Shown here piece after piece: positions 1 through 4,936 of a stretch of DNA of 22,997 nt; the stretch's first letter is position 1; each line of letters opens with the position of its first letter. Location: positions 1 to 22,997 of IMG/VR virus record IMGVR_UViG_3300006793_000297; one strand, 5' to 3'. The position numbers and the translations under genes were made by a program. The stretch comes from a virus. The notes under the pieces are model-generated. The model was not told the DNA's origin and searched no databases. It was given only the letters and a program-made list of their open reading frames with translations.

Positions 1-414
1 GTCGGAGGCGCCCGCATACAGTCCAGGGTAGTATAACGGCATCTCAAGTCCCCAAACCTCCTCTAAAGGCTTAAATAGCCCTCTATCAATGATGTTTTGG
101 GCCATGATGCCTGCCTCTTTACCCAATTCAGTCATATCCATATGATTCTCTCCCTTAATATAACCTTCCAGTATTCTATGCATAATAGTACCTCTAGCGG
201 CTGCATCATCACGCACCTTGTCTGCCTTCTTTTCGCCTAATTTTCGCCTCCATTCAGACAACTTTGCTTCACTCTCAGCAGAACGTGTAGCACCCAAAAT
301 GGTCGTTACCGAAGGCAACTTCTCATTGTTAATGTCATAGACCCGTCCATTTTCAGAATCGACTCTCTTAATAGTTTGATAATTAAATTTAGATGTCCCG
401 TTCCATATTGGCAT
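1..414 (-). CDS. PD-(D/E)XK (RecB/Cas4-like) exonuclease, N-terminal part
   Basis: The first 138 codons are in the window and the C-terminus lies beyond base 1. The start ATG (412-414) has a good ribosome-binding site, GGAGGA, about 8 bases upstream. Visible elements in order are PSVTTILGATRS near residues 31-42, RGTIMHRILEGYI near 75-87 (the GTxxH-type helix of RecB-like nucleases), and an acidic region, EVWGLEMPLYYPGLYAGASD, at the window edge. That last stretch matches the E...YAG(T/S)xD pattern carrying the first metal ligands of the PD-(D/E)XK fold. The ExK motif would be encoded outside the window. In phages of this kind such an exonuclease resects DNA for recombination or degrades host DNA alongside the replication proteins. 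The assignment is motif based. The start overlaps the end of the homing endonuclease gene by 26 bases. Confidence 0.75.
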   Translation of the reverse strand, partial: MPIWNGTSKFNYQTIKRVDSENGRVYDINNEKLPSVTTILGATRSAESEAKLSEWRRKLGEKKADKVRDDAAARGTIMHRILEGYIKGENHMDMTELGKEAGIMAQNIIDRGLFKPLEEVWGLEMPLYYPGLYAGASD

Positions 415-808
415 ATTTATATTCCTCCAAGTTTACAATGTTATTTTTTTTTAATTTTTCTTTCGAGTAGTGGGCCATGATTTGATTTAGTTTTGGTAGT
501 TTAACATGAACATATGGCCAAATTAAGCAGGCGACATAGTAAGCATCTCGGTGAGCACAACGCCACCTCCATTGTCTCTTTCGTCCCTTAGGAACTTTCC
601 GTTCTCCAAAGGAGCCACATCCAGTAAACTCATGTACCCAGCGAATAATGGATTGATCCGTCATGGCAATCTCTAGTCTAATCTGCCAGATTTTATGAAC
701 AGGTTTTCCAGGGCGCTGGTGTCGTGTTTGGTTTAATTGTTTATAATAAACTGAGCCTTCCCCATCAAAGAGGCCGGCTAAGTAAGCTACGTCTGTTTCT
801 CTAAGCAT
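389..808 (-). CDS. LAGLIDADG homing endonuclease (single motif)
   Basis: This is a 139-residue protein whose N-terminus, VAYLAGLFDGEGSVYY at about residues 7-22, is a clear LAGLIDADG helix with the catalytic acidic residue in FDGEG. The following region (MTDQSIIRWVHEFTGCGSF, then an Arg/Lys/Trp-rich strand, then LIWPYVHVKLPKLNQI) matches the usual order of small phage LAGLIDADG enzymes. A single motif predicts a homodimer that cuts a near-palindromic site. It is free-standing: no intron or intein boundary is visible. Its start overlaps the methyltransferase end by 22 bases and its stop overlaps the exonuclease start by 26 bases, so it is fitted into the operon rather than sitting loosely between genes. 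A domesticated role is possible but unproven. Confidence 0.88.
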   Translation of the reverse strand: MLRETDVAYLAGLFDGEGSVYYKQLNQTRHQRPGKPVHKIWQIRLEIAMTDQSIIRWVHEFTGCGSFGERKVPKGRKRQWRWRCAHRDAYYVACLIWPYVHVKLPKLNQIMAHYSKEKLKKNNIVNLEEYKYANMERDI

Positions 809-1449
809 ATCTTTTTATTTCCTACTTCTATTGTTTTAAATCCATACGTTGTTAAAGCATAAGCAATGATACTCATGTCGTATGCATGTAGATCATCAAA
901 TATAAATCGTGTGCCAATTCTAGATCTTGGTGCAAAAAAGATAGCCTCCTCCATAACTTTTTCTGTAGTATGGGGTCCATCAAAGAATACTAAATCGTAG
1001 GTATTCATTATTTTTTTCTTGCCGTCTTTGTAGATTGGAACACCACGACCAAAGGCGTTAAAGTATTCCGTATCTTCTAGTTGAAACAAAGTAAAGTTTT
1101 CATGATATTTAAAATCACTAAAAAAGTTTTGCTTCATGGAATTAGGATATGTTGGAACTTGAGGGCTGCCATCTGGATTAACTAACCTATTGCCATCAAA
1201 GTCGGTCCAGAATATTTTTCTCCCCTTGTCATCAATGATGTCTTGTTTATCTAAATGTTTGTAGAGTAAATCACCGTAAGGATCGACACCTATATGAAAA
1301 TGATTTTTGTCCTCTAGCATTTCCATAATAATATTACTACTGTAGCCTTCACGAACCCCTATCTCTAAAGTAAGATAAAAGTCTCGAGGCTTTAATTCTT
1401 TGGTCCACTTGGCTAAATATTTATAATCGCCGCTGTCTCCTTTAATCAT
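787..1449 (-). CDS. Class I SAM-dependent methyltransferase-like protein
   Basis: This is a 220-residue protein with a Rossmann-type layout. A glycine-rich first strand-loop, LEIGVREGYSSNIIMEML, lies at about residues 28-45. A second strand with acidic end, FHIGVDPYGD, follows at 51-60, and a later strand, YDLVFFDGPHTTEKV, at 151-165. These resemble Methyltransf_24 or cephalosporin-hydroxylase-like methyltransferases found in phages and surface-sugar clusters. The substrate cannot be read from sequence: a sugar, small molecule or protein side chain are all possible, and no DNA-methylase catalytic motif (DPPY, NPPY or PC) is seen. The ATG overlaps the stop of the small upstream ORF (ATGA). The only Shine-Dalgarno-like stretch, GAGAGG, lies about 12 bases upstream inside a strong hairpin (see 1453-1494). 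Confidence 0.7.
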   Translation of the reverse strand: MIKGDSGDYKYLAKWTKELKPRDFYLTLEIGVREGYSSNIIMEMLEDKNHFHIGVDPYGDLLYKHLDKQDIIDDKGRKIFWTDFDGNRLVNPDGSPQVPTYPNSMKQNFFSDFKYHENFTLFQLEDTEYFNAFGRGVPIYKDGKKKIMNTYDLVFFDGPHTTEKVMEEAIFFAPRSRIGTRFIFDDLHAYDMSIIAYALTTYGFKTIEVGNKKICLEKQT

Positions 1450-1577
1450 ATATGGTTGCTACCTCTCTGGCCCAGAGAACTTGGTAGCCAACCATCCAGT
1501 GTTGGTCGCAGTGCTAACGTACAGAGGAAAGCGCGAAGCATAACTTGGACGCCTACTAACTGGTCATAAATTTTCAT
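1446..1577 (-). CDS. Small hypothetical ORF, possible leader peptide
   Basis: This is a 43-codon ORF starting MKIYDQLVGVQVM. Its ATG overlaps the stop of the upstream coiled-coil gene (ATGA) and is preceded by AGAAAGGA at good spacing. Its own TGA overlaps the methyltransferase ATG. This chain of start-stop overlaps supports real translation. The product beyond residue 8 does not look like a folded protein. The -1 frame from the same region has no start codon of its own, but from GTTAGTAGG onward it reads RRPSYASRFPLY then STATNTGWLATKFSGPER and ends at TAG, 8 bases before the methyltransferase ATG. The true product may therefore be a frameshifted or mutated version. No function is assigned. 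Confidence 0.4.
   Translation of the reverse strand: MKIYDQLVGVQVMLRAFLCTLALRPTLDGWLPSSLGQRGSNHI
1453..1494 (-). promoter_or_regulatory. RNA hairpin over the methyltransferase ribosome-binding region
   Basis: Read on the minus strand, the 5' arm TGGTTGGCTACC (1494-1483) pairs with GGTAGCAACCA (1463-1453) with one bulged base. After a 4-base bulge (1482-1479), TCTCTG (1478-1473) pairs with CAGAGA (1469-1464) around a 3-base loop. This gives about 17 base pairs, much stronger than expected by chance in such AT-rich DNA. The 3' arm contains AGAGAGG, the only plausible ribosome-binding site for the methyltransferase, and ends three bases before its ATG. Folding should hide that site, and ribosomes translating the upstream small ORF would melt it. 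That would couple the two genes. Function is inferred. Confidence 0.5.
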
Positions 1578-1741
1578 AGCAAACCATCCTTTCTAAGAGG
1601 GTTTAAAACTTGCTCTACGGTATTTTCTAAAGCTTTAATAGTTGCTTTTAAATCCTGTATTTCTTTTCCAGCTCTCCTGCAGGAGTTTTGCAGGATTGCT
1701 TTTTGTTTTTGTAGGTCTTCAACCTGTCTTTTCAGATCCAT
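1574..1741 (-). CDS. Small coiled-coil protein (55 aa)
   Basis: The ORF starts MDLKRQVEDLQKQKAILQNS and continues with KEIQDLKATIKALENTVEQV. Leu, Ile or Val recur in heptad-like spacing along almost the whole length, so it should form an alpha-helical coiled coil, perhaps a dimer. The ATG (1739-1741) has GGAGGA about 6 bases upstream, one of the best ribosome-binding sites in this stretch. The start overlaps the preceding zinc-ribbon gene by 23 bases and the stop overlaps the next ATG as ATGA. No family is recognised. It could be a small adaptor or antirepressor-like protein, but that would be a guess. Confidence 0.65.
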   Translation of the reverse strand: MDLKRQVEDLQKQKAILQNSCRRAGKEIQDLKATIKALENTVEQVLNPLRKDGLL

Positions 1742-1868
1742 TGTCTTCCTCCTCTATCTCCCCTTGAGAGTTACATACTGTACACTGTGCATGTATCTCT
1801 TCTCGGGCTTCTTCGTAGGGAATTCTAATAAAACCATTCCCTTTACACGCTTCACATATTTTTTTCAT
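1719..1868 (-). CDS. Small zinc-ribbon protein, DnaJ-type CxxCxGxG
   Basis: This is a 49-residue protein with two cysteine pairs: CEACKGNGF at about residues 5-13 and CTVCNSQGE at 29-37. This spacing is like half of a DnaJ cysteine-rich domain and predicts one bound zinc. The tail is acidic (EIEEEDNGSEKTG). The ATG at 1868 is chosen over a longer reading that starts 48 bases upstream. It follows a purine-rich AAAGGCAAGG and leaves a 17-base overlap with the preceding gene, as is usual here. Single DnaJ-like ribbons are frequent among phage small proteins. The partner is unknown. Confidence 0.65.
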   Translation of the reverse strand: MKKICEACKGNGFIRIPYEEAREEIHAQCTVCNSQGEIEEEDNGSEKTG

Positions 1869-2151
1869 TGCCTTGCCTTTCAAAAAAAGTCTGAGCCTTT
1901 TTTCTAATGTACTCATGATCGAAGCCGGCTAATGTACACACCATTTTAAAATCTCCATTAGGGTGTGTAAAATATTCTTTAGCGGAAATGGCAAAATGAC
2001 CATGAGGAGACCCATATGTTTTATTTCTCCAATGTCTTCCTACAGCATCTTCTAGCGCAACAATTAAAACATTACGCCAAAGACTTCTTATAGGATCTTT
2101 TTTCTCTCCAAAGTGGTTAAGACTTTTTTGAGCTAGATTTAATTTTACCAT
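1852..2151 (-). CDS. Conserved phage-type hypothetical protein (99 aa)
   Basis: Translation from ATG 2151 starts MVKLNLAQKSLNHFGEKKDP. The central part, SLWRNVLIVALEDAVGRHW, and the C-terminal part, FKMVCTLAGFDHEYIRKKAQ, look like a known pattern in phage proteins: an N-terminal helix with W..VL..A..DA, and a C-terminal VC.LAGxDp.yiR helix-turn-helix-like segment. That resemblance is from memory and no function is known. Longer starts exist at 2172 (ATG) and 2175 (TTG), but they would overlap the ribbon-helix-helix gene more and have no better ribosome-binding site. It overlaps that gene by 35 bases. Confidence 0.65.
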   Translation of the reverse strand: MVKLNLAQKSLNHFGEKKDPIRSLWRNVLIVALEDAVGRHWRNKTYGSPHGHFAISAKEYFTHPNGDFKMVCTLAGFDHEYIRKKAQTFFERQGNEKNM

Positions 2152-2302
2152 TGTATTTCTTTGCTTTCTCATCAACTAACATTCTAATTACTTGCGCCCT
2201 ACTTAATGTGATTCCTGGTGCAAGAATCTTGGTCAACTGATCTATTTTGTCATAGCAGGCGTGATCGACTGCAAGACTTTTATATTTACTTATGTCTGTC
2301 AT
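2117..2302 (-). CDS. Ribbon-helix-helix DNA-binding protein
   Basis: This is a 61-residue protein from ATG 2302, which has AAAGGA 8 bases upstream. A short beta-strand segment, YKSLAVDHACYDKIDQL at about residues 7-23, is followed by a Ser-rich turn, then LSRAQVIRMLVDEKAKKYN at about 33-51. This is the strand-helix-helix order of small ribbon-helix-helix (CopG/Arc-like) repressors, with LSRAQVIRMLV as the second helix. The tail, KIKSSSKKS, is basic. It is the first gene transcribed leftward from the intergenic region at 2303-2369. That region contains a dyad overlapping two divergent promoters, so it is a good candidate for autoregulation and for control of the facing forward gene. Confidence 0.68.
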   Translation of the reverse strand: MTDISKYKSLAVDHACYDKIDQLTKILAPGITLSRAQVIRMLVDEKAKKYNGKIKSSSKKS

Positions 2303-2318
2303 TAGTATATCCTTTCTT

Positions 2319-2368
2319 TTGATATATAAACATATAGGATATTTATATCTTTTTACAAGAGGTGTCAA
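2319..2368. promoter_or_regulatory. Overlapping divergent promoters with dyad operator
   Basis: On the minus strand a perfect -35, TTGACA (2368-2363), precedes TATAAA (2347-2342) with a 15-base spacer, or TAAATA with 17. On the plus strand TTGATA (2319-2324) precedes TTTATA (2342-2347) with a 17-base spacer, so both promoters use the same -10 bases. An imperfect inverted repeat, GATATATAAA (2321-2330) and TTTATATC (2342-2349), covers this core. Each promoter occludes the other. This is the expected layout for a switch controlled by the ribbon-helix-helix protein encoded to the left. The forward promoter is the weaker match. Confidence 0.5.
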
Positions 2369-2369
2369 G

Positions 2370-2603
2370 ATGAAAATTTGGATACTCGCCCTAGTAGTAT
2401 GCAGTGGGGTGGAGCATATCTGTAAACCCGCTATGAAAACTCCTTTAGAGTATGATAGTTATTATACATGTACAGAACAGGCTTATAAGAAGTCCCAAGA
2501 GATTTTATTCGAAGGCGATATTACCCCAGATATAGTAGACAATAAGAGATTATTTACTAAATGGAGTTGTATACCTTTTTTAAAAGACGGTGAGCCCATA
2601 TAA
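2370..2603 (+). CDS. Small exported-type two-cysteine protein (77 aa)
   Basis: This is the only forward gene in the left 14 kb. The ATG at 2370 has AAGAGGT upstream. The N-terminus, MKIWILALVVCSG, is a short positively charged and hydrophobic signal-like segment. The rest is hydrophilic with cysteines in YYTCTEQAYKKSQ and near the end in FTKWSCIPF, which could form a disulfide in the periplasm. It shares length, hydrophobic start and cysteine placement with the proteins at 2606-2818 and 4051-4266, suggesting a small phage family. Strand, own promoter and position opposite a repressor suggest an independently regulated moron-like gene. The function is unknown. Confidence 0.65.
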   Translation: MKIWILALVVCSGVEHICKPAMKTPLEYDSYYTCTEQAYKKSQEILFEGDITPDIVDNKRLFTKWSCIPFLKDGEPI

Positions 2604-2605
2604 TT

Positions 2606-2818
2606 TTATTCGCATAGGACACCTTGCCACGTCCCTCTTCCATCTTTTAAATACCATCCTTGCTTTATACCAATATCCATATATTGAGCAATTTCTTCTC
2701 GATGGTCGTCGGCAAACATTAAACACTCATGCACTTCCATCGATCTTGCAAGATCGTACCTTTCTTGTATTAATGTTCCATCGACCAGAAGTATCAATAT
2801 GACGAGAGTTTTGACCAT
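2606..2818 (-). CDS. Small exported-type two-cysteine protein (70 aa)
   Basis: The ORF starts MVKTLVILILLVDG, a strongly hydrophobic membrane or signal segment. A soluble part follows with one cysteine in MEVHECLMFADDHREEI and one in the last residues, GVLCE. AAGGTGGG lies just upstream of ATG 2818. The stop is only two bases from the stop of the facing forward gene, and no terminator is visible between them. It resembles the products of 2370-2603 and 4051-4266 in size and layout. The first 92 bases overlap the gene to its right in another frame, which is unusually long even for this compact genome. Confidence 0.6.
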   Translation of the reverse strand: MVKTLVILILLVDGTLIQERYDLARSMEVHECLMFADDHREEIAQYMDIGIKQGWYLKDGRGTWQGVLCE

Positions 2819-2915
2819 CAGCCCACCTTTTTATAAGTTTATACCATTTCTCCTTATACTCCGGATTTTTGGTTTTATTCCACATTATAGCTGCTTCGTC
2901 TATTTCTTTCATCAT
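2727..2915 (-). CDS. Small conserved phage-type protein (62 aa)
   Basis: After the double ATG at 2915/2912 it reads KEIDEAAIMWNKTKNPEY then KEKWYKLIKRWADGQNS. From memory, the pattern DEAxxMWxKTxxPxYKxxWYKL is common in small proteins of marine phages, so the N-terminal half is probably genuine. The C-terminal third (RHIDTSGRWNINTRKVRSC) overlaps the next gene's signal segment by 92 bases out of frame. The ancestral stop may have been lost there. The start overlaps the preceding stop as ATGA. The function is unknown. Confidence 0.55.
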   Translation of the reverse strand: MMKEIDEAAIMWNKTKNPEYKEKWYKLIKRWADGQNSRHIDTSGRWNINTRKVRSCKIDGSA

Positions 2916-3097
2916 TTTTTTCTAATAGCAAAATTACAATCTAAACACGTGTATTTATAAGTATCATGTTCTACACAGTGTCCTACTACATTAGATTTAG
3001 GGTTAGACATATCATTCTCGCTTGTACCTTCCTCTGGGCAGGCGCATTGTTTTATATTAAATACTTTACAAATAAAATTTTTTAAAAGTTTTCTCAT
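2912..3097 (-). CDS. Small cysteine-rich protein (61 aa)
   Basis: The N-terminus, MRKLLKNFICKVFNIKQCAC, is basic and amphipathic. The C-terminal half carries GHCVEHDTYKYTCLDCNFAI, with a C/H set (CxxH then CxxC) typical of a small zinc ribbon. GGGAAG sits upstream of ATG 3097. The start overlaps the upstream basic-protein stop by ATGA, so the two are probably translationally coupled. No family is recognised. The zinc-ribbon reading is inferred from cysteine spacing only. Confidence 0.6.
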   Translation of the reverse strand: MRKLLKNFICKVFNIKQCACPEEGTSENDMSNPKSNVVGHCVEHDTYKYTCLDCNFAIRKK

Positions 3098-3234
3098 ACT
3101 CTTCCCTGGCCACGATATTTTTTCTTACGCAGGCGTTTGGTAGCCTTGTTTAAATTTTTCTTATGTCTCCCGGGTCTTTTACGGGGTTGTTGATGATGGT
3201 ATAAATTTACTCCAAATTGTGCTTTCTTAGCCAT
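3094..3234 (-). CDS. Small highly basic protein (46 aa)
   Basis: The sequence starts MAKKAQFGVNLYHHQQPRKR and continues PGRHKKNLNKATKRLRKKKY. About 17 of its 46 residues are Lys or Arg. The PRKRPGRHKKNL core looks like a short conserved protein seen in many marine phage genomes (recollection, not searched). Such charge suggests nucleic-acid binding. The start overlaps the zinc-ribbon gene to the right by 28 bases and the stop forms ATGA with the next gene. GGAAGACAGAG lies upstream of the ATG. Confidence 0.62.
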   Translation of the reverse strand: MAKKAQFGVNLYHHQQPRKRPGRHKKNLNKATKRLRKKKYRGQGRV

Positions 3235-3431
3235 TCTCTGTCTTCCTTTGATATAGAAAGGTATCTTATACTACCATTCTTATATTGTCTAGTATCGTGT
3301 CCACAATTGGTACACCTATAAAAATCAGATACAATCGCCACGAGAATTGTATGCTCGTTACAGTTTTCACACGTGCCGTGAACCGTATCTATTTTTGAAA
3401 AGTTATATTTGTTGAATATTTTATCCGACAA
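3207..3431 (-). CDS. Zinc-ribbon protein, TTG start (74 aa)
   Basis: It contains two CxxC knuckles, GTCENCNEH and RCTNCGHD, spaced about 20 residues apart with a beta-rich stretch (TILVAIVSDFYR) between them, a classic zinc ribbon. The start is placed at TTG 3431, giving an N-terminus of (M)SDKIFNKYNFSKIDTVHG and an 11-base overlap with the M15 peptidase gene. AAAGGCGG lies just upstream of that TTG. A longer reading from TTG 3488 would overlap the peptidase by 68 bases and has no good ribosome-binding site. Similar ribbon proteins occur beside lysis genes in marine phages (recollection). The function is unknown. Confidence 0.65.
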   Translation of the reverse strand: MSDKIFNKYNFSKIDTVHGTCENCNEHTILVAIVSDFYRCTNCGHDTRQYKNGSIRYLSISKEDREWLRKHNLE

Positions 3432-3906
3432 CTTTTCCGCCTTTCCACTCCATATCTGGAAGGCCTTCTGTGTATTTTTTACCGTCAAAAGTTAATACTT
3501 GTTTTCTATTTGAATCTGATTCGTGATAAGATATGTGGACCCATCCGCCGGTAGGATCATCCTTGTCGTAGTACTCCATGATCAGCTGGTCAAAATCCAC
3601 GTTATTAGAAAGCCAGTAAGCTGTCTTAATATTGGGCACGCCAGAAATTTCTAGGTCGACCGCCTGGCCTTTGGCATGCTGCGACGTTTTTTTGCTGCCG
3701 ATCGCTTCACATAACGCCTCACTACGATAGCCGCTGGTGATGGTCACAGGTTTGTCGAAGTGTGCACGTAAAGGTTCCAGTACCTCATAACACAGATCAC
3801 CTAAAGCTTTAATCTCACCTGCACCTGGTGTGTTATCAATGCCCCTACGTTGAGCGGTCATCGATTTGGTCATCTCTTTTAAACTAAAATGTTTACTTAG
3901 TTGCAT
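3421..3906 (-). CDS. Peptidase M15 family endolysin (D-Ala-D-Ala/L-Ala-D-Glu type)
   Basis: The 161-residue protein starts MQLSKHFSLKEMTKS, the usual opening of M15_3 peptidases. It carries ITSGYRSEALCEAIG at about residues 56-70, SQHAKGQAVDLE at 75-86 (zinc ligands H77 and D84 of the SxHxxGxAxD motif), and WVHISYH at 122-128 (third ligand H124, following the acidic DQLIMEYYDKDD). All the key residues are intact. Enzymes of this family cut peptidoglycan peptides, so this is the probable endolysin. There is no signal peptide, so release would need a holin; small membrane proteins are encoded just upstream. GGAAGAGG precedes the ATG. Confidence 0.92.
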   Translation of the reverse strand: MQLSKHFSLKEMTKSMTAQRRGIDNTPGAGEIKALGDLCYEVLEPLRAHFDKPVTITSGYRSEALCEAIGSKKTSQHAKGQAVDLEISGVPNIKTAYWLSNNVDFDQLIMEYYDKDDPTGGWVHISYHESDSNRKQVLTFDGKKYTEGLPDMEWKGGKVVG

Positions 3907-4051
3907 TTTTATACCTCTTCCTATTATACTTCTTTTTGTTTTTAATTACACGCATATTATATTTATTATCTTGTAGTTCAATTGCCATTGGATTATGTTG
4001 ATTTCTGGGTCTATTTTTCTTTAAGAAAAAAGCATATGCTTTCTTGTTCAT
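3893..4051 (-). CDS. Small basic hypothetical protein (52 aa)
   Basis: It starts MNKKAYAFFLKKNRPRNQHN and ends with a very basic MRVIKNKKKYNRKRYKNATK. The pattern (compact N-terminal helix, then xRVxKxKKxYxRK) resembles short unnamed proteins common in phages. Its start shares one base with the upstream stop (TAATG) and it overlaps the endolysin start by 14 bases. It lies in the probable lysis cassette but has no membrane segment. RNA or DNA binding is likely from charge alone. Confidence 0.58.
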   Translation of the reverse strand: MNKKAYAFFLKKNRPRNQHNPMAIELQDNKYNMRVIKNKKKYNRKRYKNATK

Positions 4052-4266
4052 TATTCAAGGATTAATTTTTTAATAGTTACAGAACCATCAATATTTTTTT
4101 CTAGCTCAGCCTTAGACTTAATGCATTTGTACATTACGTTTGGCTGGTACTGACGCTCCGCCGTACGCTTACCTCGTAAGCATTGAGCCATTCCCTCGTG
4201 CTGGATTCTGTGTTCTTTAATTTCTGCCCCTACGAACATAAGCAGGGCGACCACTGTTTCGATCAA
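4051..4266 (-). CDS. Small membrane or exported protein, TTG start (71 aa)
   Basis: The N-terminus, (M)IETVVALLMFVGAEIKEH, is one hydrophobic helix. After it come GMAQCLRGKRTAERQ and NVMYKCIKSKAELE, with two cysteines, then a conserved-looking end, DGSVTIKKLILE. The start is TTG 4266, overlapping the previous TGA as TTGA, with GGGAG 9 bases upstream. No ATG lies nearby. The form (hydrophobic start, AQCLRGKR, YKCIKS, DGS) is familiar from marine phages. It may be a lysis accessory or envelope protein. It shares its layout with the products at 2370-2603 and 2606-2818. Confidence 0.65.
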   Translation of the reverse strand: MIETVVALLMFVGAEIKEHRIQHEGMAQCLRGKRTAERQYQPNVMYKCIKSKAELEKNIDGSVTIKKLILE

Positions 4267-4685
4267 AATTTACTCCCGTTTTTATAATGGATTTCTCTGT
4301 TTGAATCTTTTAATTCTTCTATATCTTCTAAAACTTTATCCATTTGTTTTCTTAAAAATTCTATGTTGACTTTGTTTAAAGCCATGTTCTCAATGTGTGC
4401 ATTTAACTTATCCACGGACTTGTATAAATCCTCGATCATCATAAATTGTTCGCTATCTGCGGGAAGCGACCCAAGTTGGCCCCGCGGCCATTTGATTCTA
4501 AACTCTGTATTCTCAGTCAAGTCTTTTGTCATTAACTCTACTTGTGTTGAAAGTTTATTTTGTGTTTCAATAATACCGAAATAAGCCCAGGTGCCAATCG
4601 CGACCATCGCGATCAAACTGGCAACCGTCTTCATCGGCATCTGTACACGTGCTTCATCTGAAATGTTAAGTGGTTGTTTAGACAT
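4263..4685 (-). CDS. Single-span membrane protein with coiled coil (140 aa)
   Basis: A short cytoplasmic N-terminus, MSKQPLNISDEARVQMPMKT, is followed by one transmembrane helix, VASLIAMVAIGTWAYFGII at about residues 21-39. A long hydrophilic, helical part comes next, including FRIKWPRGQLGSLPADSEQF near 62-81 and a coiled coil over about 85-130. The WPRG.LGSLPADSEQFM segment is a block I recognise from many marine podo- and myovirus genomes, where the protein is unnamed. One transmembrane helix plus coiled coil next to an endolysin fits a spanin-like or holin-accessory role, but this is inferred from position. Confidence 0.72.
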   Translation of the reverse strand: MSKQPLNISDEARVQMPMKTVASLIAMVAIGTWAYFGIIETQNKLSTQVELMTKDLTENTEFRIKWPRGQLGSLPADSEQFMMIEDLYKSVDKLNAHIENMALNKVNIEFLRKQMDKVLEDIEELKDSNREIHYKNGSKF

Positions 4686-4936
4686 TAGTTATAACTATAT
4701 CCTGTGTTGCCTGATTCAAGTTTCTCGAATAATTTTTTATGTTGGTCCATGATCTCTTCATCAGAGTCCATCATACGATCCATTTGATCTTCTAGTTTTA
4801 AAACTTGTTGTTCAATTCTATGTACTTTATCTTCATGCACCGCTTGGATAGTTGAAAGTTCAAAAGTTCTAGATAGACTCCAACCCCCTAATGCAATTAG
4901 GAGTCCAACCAACATCGTTAAAATTTTTTCCATCAT
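4685..4936 (-). CDS. Small membrane-anchored coiled-coil protein (83 aa)
   Basis: A double-Met start is followed by EKILTMLVGLLIALGGWSLS, a transmembrane helix, then a charged helical segment, HRIEQQVLKLEDQMDRMM, that continues to residue 75. One helix in the membrane and a coiled coil outside suggest oligomerisation, as in small pinholin or antiholin-like proteins. The ATG overlaps the upstream stop as ATGA and its own stop overlaps the next ATG (TAATG). It forms a pair with the membrane protein at 4263-4685. A lysis role is inferred only. Confidence 0.62.
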   Translation of the reverse strand: MMEKILTMLVGLLIALGGWSLSRTFELSTIQAVHEDKVHRIEQQVLKLEDQMDRMMDSDEEIMDQHKKLFEKLESGNTGYSYN

